Source of the DNA: Mycolicibacterium moriokaense
Lineage (GTDB): Bacteria; Actinomycetota; Actinomycetes; Mycobacteriales; Mycobacteriaceae
Direction: 5' to 3'
Assembly (NCBI RefSeq): GCF_003201655.1
Contig: NZ_QJJU01000011.1
Coordinates: forward strand, 143,167 to 207,166
DNA: 64,000 nt
Shown: in pieces, positions 59,657-64,000 of the stretch
Layout: each line of letters starts with the position of its first letter
Position numbering within the stretch: position 1 is the stretch's first letter
Position numbers and translations under genes: made by a program
The notes under the pieces: model-generated
The model's database searches: none
Seen by the model: the letters and a program-made list of their open reading frames with translations, nothing else
Told to the model about the DNA's origin: nothing

Positions 59657-60283
59657 ATGGCCAAGCCGCTGATTCCCGTCGAGGTGATACACGACCGTGC
59701 ACTGGCATTGCTCGACGCCGAAGGCTCCGATGCACTCACCACACGGCGGCTTGCCGCCGAGCTGGGCATTTCGACGCGCACGCTCTATCAGCAAGTCGGT
59801 AGTCGCGAGCAGTTGATCCGCGCCCTGGTGGCGCGGCACTTCTCGCAACTGAGACTGGACTTTTACGAGTACGAGGACTGGGAAACCACGGCGCTGAAGT
59901 GGTGTCTGGCCCTTCACGACGCTCTGCGGGCTCATCCGTTCTTGACGGAATTGATGACCATCGACGACCGCAAGGTGGTGATGGACTACGTCGACGAATT
60001 GATCGAAGCTACTCTGCACGAAGGTATTCCACGCGATCTTGCTCTTGAGTGTTGTCGTGCGTTGGTGAACCTCACCATCAATCACTCGGTGATGGAGGTG
60101 CGTGCGCTTCGAGAACCGAAGCTGTCCCGCGCCAGCCTTGCTGAATCGCGGCGCGTGGAGAAGAACTTCCCGATGTCGGTGCGCTGGATACTGGCCGGGG
60201 TACGCGCCGAGGCGGCGTCGTCCGCGGCGGTTACGCGCCTGAGGAAGCGCTCATCAGGCCGCGCAGCCGGCGACGGCGCCTGA
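59657..60283 (+). CDS. TetR-family regulator, probable regulator of the Lux/Rieske cluster
   Basis: A 208-aa TetR protein: helix-turn-helix TTRRLAAELGISTRTLYQQVGSREQLIRALV, then a helical ligand-binding domain with TALKWCLALHDALRAHPFL. It ends in a basic tail rich in Arg, Ser and Ala. The ATG at 59657 is preferred to a TTG two codons earlier. It lies inside the cluster that shows three copies of the 23-bp palindrome (52712, 53820, 60328), two near-perfect, and the nearest copy starts 44 bp after its own stop. I infer it binds those sites; its own promoter does not contain one. Confidence 0.86.
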   Translation: MAKPLIPVEVIHDRALALLDAEGSDALTTRRLAAELGISTRTLYQQVGSREQLIRALVARHFSQLRLDFYEYEDWETTALKWCLALHDALRAHPFLTELMTIDDRKVVMDYVDELIEATLHEGIPRDLALECCRALVNLTINHSVMEVRALREPKLSRASLAESRRVEKNFPMSVRWILAGVRAEAASSAAVTRLRKRSSGRAAGDGA

Positions 60284-60327
60284 TAGCCGCGCAGCCCCTC
60301 TTGTGCGCTTGGGGCCGCCCGCGTAGA

Positions 60328-60350
60328 TTAAAACATCAGCTGTTTTTTAA
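60328..60350. promoter_or_regulatory. Operator-like 23-bp palindrome
   Basis: TTAAAACA-TCAGCTG-TTTTTTAA, one arm mismatch against the copy at 53820. It ends 24 bp before the small ORF at 60375 and lies in the only promoter region of the dehydrogenase unit. Confidence 0.68.
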
Positions 60351-60374
60351 GATGAGAGGTGCGTGGGGATCGAG

Positions 60375-60530
60375 ATGCCGGATGAACGTGGCACGCCGCG
60401 GCCGCCCAGCGAATGCGACTGGCCGGCGACTCTGGCCGTGCAGCCGGAAGCCGCAGTCGACCGAGCGCAAGGAGAGGCGGAAAGCCAGCTGATGGATGCG
60501 CTTTGGCTTTCCCGCTGGATTGTTCGGTGA
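60375..60530 (+). CDS. Small ORF (51 aa), hypothetical leader of the dehydrogenase unit
   Basis: A 51-codon ORF beginning MPDERGTPRPPSECDWPATL and ending SRWIVR. It is hydrophilic with a C-terminal amphipathic helix. Support: it starts exactly 24 bp after the palindrome, the same spacing as the LuxE-like gene, and its stop lies 4 bp before the dehydrogenase ATG. Against: there is no homologue I recognise, and the ribosome site (GGGGAT) is weak. It may be a coupling leader. Confidence 0.42.
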   Translation: MPDERGTPRPPSECDWPATLAVQPEAAVDRAQGEAESQLMDALWLSRWIVR

Positions 60531-60534
60531 GGCA

Positions 60535-61677
60535 ATGGATTTCTCGGCACTAGAGCTGGCGACTGACGACCAAGAATTTCTCGACCGTACAAGACAATTT
60601 CTCGCGGCCAATGTGACAGAGGAACTGCTGTACCGCGAACACGAGACCGGCGACGGGTTGATCGAGGATCTGCACCTGGCCATGGGCGCAGAGGGCTGGC
60701 TGGAGCCGGAAGCCACGAACGCCAAGGACGGTGGGTTCACCCCGGTTCAGCGTCGCATCTGGGACCTCGAGAGGCGCCGCGCCAAGGTTCCGCTCGTCAC
60801 CTGGGGCGGCACCCTGATGATCCTCAAGGCAGTGCGCCAATTCGGCTCACCGGAACTGCTCGACGAGGTGCTGCCCGGCGTGTACGGCGGCGAGGTCAGG
60901 TTCGCCATGGGCTATACCGAGCCCGAAGGTGGATCCGACATCGCGACGTGCAAGACACGGGCCGTGCGCGACGGCGACGAGTGGGTCATCAACGGGCAGA
61001 AGATGTTCACGTCCGGAGCCCACAACTGCCGGTACATCTTCCTGCTTACCAATACAGACCCGACCGGCCGCAGGCACCGCAACCTGACGATGTTCCTTGT
61101 GCCGACGGACTCGCCGGGTCTCGAGATCCAGGGCCTGCGCACGGTCGACGGTGAGCGCACCAACATCAGCTACTACAGCGACGTTCGCATCCCGGACCGA
61201 TACCGGCTGGGCGAGGTCAACGACGGCTGGGCAGTTCTCAACGGGCCGCTGACCGCCGAACACGGTGCCGGCGGGGCGGATCCTGTCGGTCTGGCCGACA
61301 TCGCGACCATGGGCAGCTTCGCGGCGCTGATGGCCGAGAGCGCCGACGAGGTCGCGACGCAGGCAGACATCGGCGACGGGTCGGCGGCCTACCGGCTCGG
61401 CCGGGCGCACGCGCGCATCGAGGCGGCGCTGAGTACGCCGGGCATCTTCGGCCGCGTCGCGATCGCCCAGACCATGCGGGACGTCGCTCCCGAGCTGATG
61501 GACGTCCTCGGTTCTGCGGCGGCTCTACCGTCGAACGCCGAGCACCTATACCGATGGGCGCCGCTGGTCGGCATCTACGGCGGAACCATCGACGTGTTCA
61601 GGAACATGATCGCCCAGTACATCCTCGGCCTTGGTAGGCCGAACTACTCGCTGCCGAAGTCTGCGTCGCAACTGTAA
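60535..61677 (+). CDS. Acyl-CoA dehydrogenase (paralogue of the 45325 enzyme)
   Basis: A 380-aa dehydrogenase: MGYTEPEGGSDIATCKTRAV, MFTSGAHNCRYIFLL, RTNISYYSDVRI and the C-terminal GIYGGTIDVFRNMIAQYILGL. It shares nearly all of these blocks with the enzyme at 45325, so the two come from a duplication. As there, the MCAD Glu position is Gly (YGGT). No small partner subunit is adjacent here, but the one at 44279 could serve both. The start is ATG 60535, which begins the conserved MDFS-x-L. It belongs to the unit controlled by the palindrome at 60328. Confidence 0.91.
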   Translation: MDFSALELATDDQEFLDRTRQFLAANVTEELLYREHETGDGLIEDLHLAMGAEGWLEPEATNAKDGGFTPVQRRIWDLERRRAKVPLVTWGGTLMILKAVRQFGSPELLDEVLPGVYGGEVRFAMGYTEPEGGSDIATCKTRAVRDGDEWVINGQKMFTSGAHNCRYIFLLTNTDPTGRRHRNLTMFLVPTDSPGLEIQGLRTVDGERTNISYYSDVRIPDRYRLGEVNDGWAVLNGPLTAEHGAGGADPVGLADIATMGSFAALMAESADEVATQADIGDGSAAYRLGRAHARIEAALSTPGIFGRVAIAQTMRDVAPELMDVLGSAAALPSNAEHLYRWAPLVGIYGGTIDVFRNMIAQYILGLGRPNYSLPKSASQL

Positions 61678-61687
61678 TTCTTACAGT
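61671..61687. promoter_or_regulatory. Operator-like 17-bp motif (copy 6), perfect palindrome
   Basis: ACTGTAA-TTC-TTACAGT, fully symmetric over 14 arm bases and followed by AT. It overlaps the dehydrogenase stop codon and ends 11 bp before the GTG of the molybdopterin oxidoreductase. Confidence 0.75.
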
Positions 61688-61698
61688 ATGGTCACAGT

Positions 61699-63945
61699 GT
61701 GATCGAGCACAGGCCGACGTTCTGCCGGATCTGTGAGCCGCTCTGCGGCATGATCGCGACGGTCGACGACGGCCGCCTCATCTCACTTCGCCCTGACAAG
61801 GATCATCCGCTGTCGTCTGGCTTCGCGTGCCAAAAGGGCATCGCGTTCACCGAGGTGGTCAACGACCCCGACCGCGTCACCACGCCACTGCGCCGGACCG
61901 CCACCGGTTTCGAGCCGGTCAGCTGGGACGAGGCGCTGACCGACATCGCGGCGAGGCTGTCCGCGATTCTGCGTCGCCACGGCTCCGGCGCGGTCGGGTG
62001 GTACATGGGCAACCCCGCCGCGTTCAGCTACTCACACCTGTTCGGGGCGATGGCCTTCATCAAAGGCGTCGGGCGGCACTCCCACTACTTCACCGCGTCC
62101 TCGCAGGACACCAGCAACAGGCTCGCTGCAAGCCAGTTCCTCTACGGCTCCCCGATGGCCGTGCCGATACCCGACCTGCTTCGCACCGACTTACTGGTCA
62201 TGATGGGTGCGAATCCCGTTGTCTCGCACGGTAGTTTCTTGACCGCACCGCGGATCAAGGACCGGATGCACGACGTCGTCAAGCGCGGGGGACGGGTCGT
62301 GGTCGTCGACCCGCGCAAGACAGAGACCGCGGCCCAGTTCGAGTGGCTGGGCATCGTCCCCGACACAGACGCCTACTTCCTGCTTTCGCTGCTGCATGTG
62401 ATGTTCGCCGACGGCCTTGTCGACCGCGGCCACGTCGAATCGCAGGCCGACGGGGTGGAGTGGCTTGAGCGGCAGTCGGCGACGTTCGCCCCGGAGACCA
62501 CGGCGCGCTTCACCGGCATCGAGCCCGACACCCTTCGCGCGTTGGCGCGTGATCTCGCCCAGACTCCGCGCGCGGCCGTCTATGGCCGCTTCGGTACGTG
62601 CGTCGGACAGAACGGCACGCTGACCGCGTACCTGATCGATGCCGTGAACGTTGTCGCGGGCAAGCTTGACCGGCCCGGCGGCAGCGTGTTCAGCACGTTG
62701 GGAATGCCGGGTCAGAAATGGCTGATGAGGTTGATGGGCGCAGGCGCGCGGCGGGCGTACGAGCGAAAGCGCACACGCATCGGTGGGTTCAGGCCCGTCG
62801 CCGCAGCCGAGCCCGCGGCTCTGATGGCGAAGGAGATCTCGGTCCCCGGCGATCGGCAGATCAAGGTGCTATTCACAAGTGCGGGCAATCCGGTGCTATC
62901 GGTGCCCAACGGCAACGAACTGGAAGAAGCGCTCGACGGCCTTGACCTGATGGTCGGCCTTGACCTCTACGTGAACGAGACGACCGCGCACTGCGACTAC
63001 GTGCTGCCTGTCACGACGATGTATGAGCGCGACGATTTTGCGGTGACATTCCAGACCTTCCAGGCGACACCTTTTCGGCAGGCCACGGAGGCCGTCGTCG
63101 CGCCGGTGGGGGAGTCCCGTACGGAGTGGGAGATCGCCGCAGAACTCATGGAGCGGTTGGCAGGCCGCTCACCGACGTTCGCCGCGATCGGACTGGCCAG
63201 GAAGCTCGCGAACCTGTTCGGCAGTCGCTTCACTCCACGTCCGGTCGTCGATGGGATGATCCGAATGTCCGAGGGCGGCAATCGCTTCGGCCTTCGCCGC
63301 GGTGGGCTGACCTTTCGCCGTCTGACTCAACGACATCCGCACGGCGTCGTGGTCGCGCCGCATCTCCGCACGGGCGTGCTGGACGAGGTGATCGCCTACC
63401 GCCGTGGACAAGTTCGCCTGGAGCATGAGGACATAGCCGCCGAGATCGTCGACCTGTCGCGACGAAGTAGCCCCGATGGCTTTCCGCTCCGGATGATCGG
63501 TCGGCGCGAACCGCGCTCGGAGAACTCATGGATGCATAACGCGCCACTATTGATGCGCGGCAACCGGATTCACTGTGCGCTGATGCACCTCGACGACGCG
63601 GCCGCACGGCGGATCGGCGATGGCGACACGGTAGCGGTGCGCTCGCCATACGGGCGGATCGCGCTTCCGGTGTCGCTGACTGCCGACATCGTCCCAGGCA
63701 CCATCGCCGTTCCGCATGGGTGGGGGCACAAGGGCACCGGCGGCTGGAAGCTGGCCAACCGCGCGGGCGGCGCCAACGTGAACCAGCTGATGTCAAGCGA
63801 TCCGGCAGATGTCGAGGCGCTGGCGGGCATGTCCTGGCTGACGGGTGTACCCGTCGAAGTCGAGCGGGTCTGCGTTGACTCTGCGTCGGCGTCGCTAAAA
63901 GTCGAGGCGGTTTCAAGGGATGGATGCAACACCCCTTCTGATTGA
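61699..63945 (+). CDS. Molybdopterin-dependent oxidoreductase (DMSO reductase superfamily)
   Basis: A 748-aa catalytic subunit. The N-terminal [4Fe-4S] ligands are Cys9, Cys12, Cys16 and Cys44 (F-C-R-I-C-E-P-L-C-G, and F-A-C-Q-K-G). Molybdopterin-binding domains follow, with VVVVDPRKTETA, LLVMMGANPVVSHGSF and a C-terminal dinucleotide-binding domain (RIHCALMHLDDAAARRIGDGDTVAVRSPYG, HGWGHKGTGGW). The N-terminus has no twin-Arg signal, so it is probably cytoplasmic and soluble. Formate-dehydrogenase-like and hydroxylase-like members share this layout, so the substrate cannot be set. It is preceded by a perfect 17-bp operator motif, linking it to the catabolic regulon. Confidence 0.9.
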   Translation: MIEHRPTFCRICEPLCGMIATVDDGRLISLRPDKDHPLSSGFACQKGIAFTEVVNDPDRVTTPLRRTATGFEPVSWDEALTDIAARLSAILRRHGSGAVGWYMGNPAAFSYSHLFGAMAFIKGVGRHSHYFTASSQDTSNRLAASQFLYGSPMAVPIPDLLRTDLLVMMGANPVVSHGSFLTAPRIKDRMHDVVKRGGRVVVVDPRKTETAAQFEWLGIVPDTDAYFLLSLLHVMFADGLVDRGHVESQADGVEWLERQSATFAPETTARFTGIEPDTLRALARDLAQTPRAAVYGRFGTCVGQNGTLTAYLIDAVNVVAGKLDRPGGSVFSTLGMPGQKWLMRLMGAGARRAYERKRTRIGGFRPVAAAEPAALMAKEISVPGDRQIKVLFTSAGNPVLSVPNGNELEEALDGLDLMVGLDLYVNETTAHCDYVLPVTTMYERDDFAVTFQTFQATPFRQATEAVVAPVGESRTEWEIAAELMERLAGRSPTFAAIGLARKLANLFGSRFTPRPVVDGMIRMSEGGNRFGLRRGGLTFRRLTQRHPHGVVVAPHLRTGVLDEVIAYRRGQVRLEHEDIAAEIVDLSRRSSPDGFPLRMIGRREPRSENSWMHNAPLLMRGNRIHCALMHLDDAAARRIGDGDTVAVRSPYGRIALPVSLTADIVPGTIAVPHGWGHKGTGGWKLANRAGGANVNQLMSSDPADVEALAGMSWLTGVPVEVERVCVDSASASLKVEAVSRDGCNTPSD

Positions 63946-63956
63946 GGAGTGTTGTG

Positions 63957-64000
63957 ATGGCCAGAGGAACGTTGCGGTCGCGGGTTCCGGTGTTTTGGGT
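63957..64000 (+). CDS. Start of a further gene, cut by the window edge
   Basis: An ATG at 63957 preceded by GAGGAG opens a frame reading MARGTLRSRVPVFW to the end of the window. Only 14 codons are visible. It lies 11 bp after the molybdopterin oxidoreductase and is probably in the same transcript. Product unknown. Confidence 0.5.
   Translation, partial: MARGTLRSRVPVFW

Overview
The window is high-GC actinobacterial DNA, most likely from a rapidly growing mycobacterium (Mycolicibacterium-like). Supporting signs are a PE-PPE-domain protein, a mycofactocin-type SDR, F420/flavin LLM oxidoreductases, a KshA-like Rieske oxygenase, many FadE/FadD/EchA paralogues, and an operon that, from memory, matches the M. 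tuberculosis Rv1353c-Rv1356c neighbourhood. I see no rRNA, tRNA, CRISPR array, insertion sequence or phage gene. Both ends cut through genes.

Layout. 1-7.6 kb: a tandem CaiB/BaiF CoA-transferase (5' end missing), a secreted PE-PPE serine hydrolase, an FMO-like flavoprotein, an LLM oxidoreductase and an EamA transporter. 7.7-12.1 kb: an acyl-CoA dehydrogenase pair, a PAS protein and two TetR regulators. 12.6-18.2 kb: an FAD-binding protein and a three-gene signalling-type operon (possible GNAT-fold protein, ThiF-nitroreductase fusion, GAF-GGDEF-EAL enzyme). 18.7-20.1 kb: purU and a MaoC hydratase. 20.2-26.2 kb: two divergent beta-oxidation operons around a 19-bp inverted repeat, with a GntR gene at the end of one. 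26.2-52.7 kb: a large CoA-thioester catabolic region. It holds three tandem AMP-forming ligases, six crotonases, a thiolase, an Ltp2-like aldolase with its DUF35 partner, DapA-like and class II aldolases, three amidohydrolases, another ligase, an acyl-CoA dehydrogenase pair, and GntR and TetR regulators. 52.7-64 kb: an unusual cluster with an LLM oxidoreductase, LuxE-like and LuxC-like proteins (a predicted acyl-activation and acyl-reduction pair), a Rieske oxygenase, three tiny ORFs (two encode single-TM peptides that share a GAMLA motif), a six-TM membrane protein, a TetR regulator, an acyl-CoA dehydrogenase and a molybdopterin oxidoreductase.

Two shared operator-like motifs tie the second half together. 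ACTGTAA-N3-TTACAGT (17 bp, perfect or degenerate) lies upstream of six transcription units between 33.0 and 61.7 kb, including the promoter of the TetR gene at 36.8 kb. A 23-bp palindrome of the form TTAAAACA-N7-TGTTTTAA lies upstream of three units of the Lux/Rieske cluster, which also carries its own TetR gene. I infer two local regulons for an unknown, probably cyclic or branched, carboxylic or steroid/terpenoid-like substrate. The 52.7-61.7 kb cluster is the best candidate for an undescribed system.
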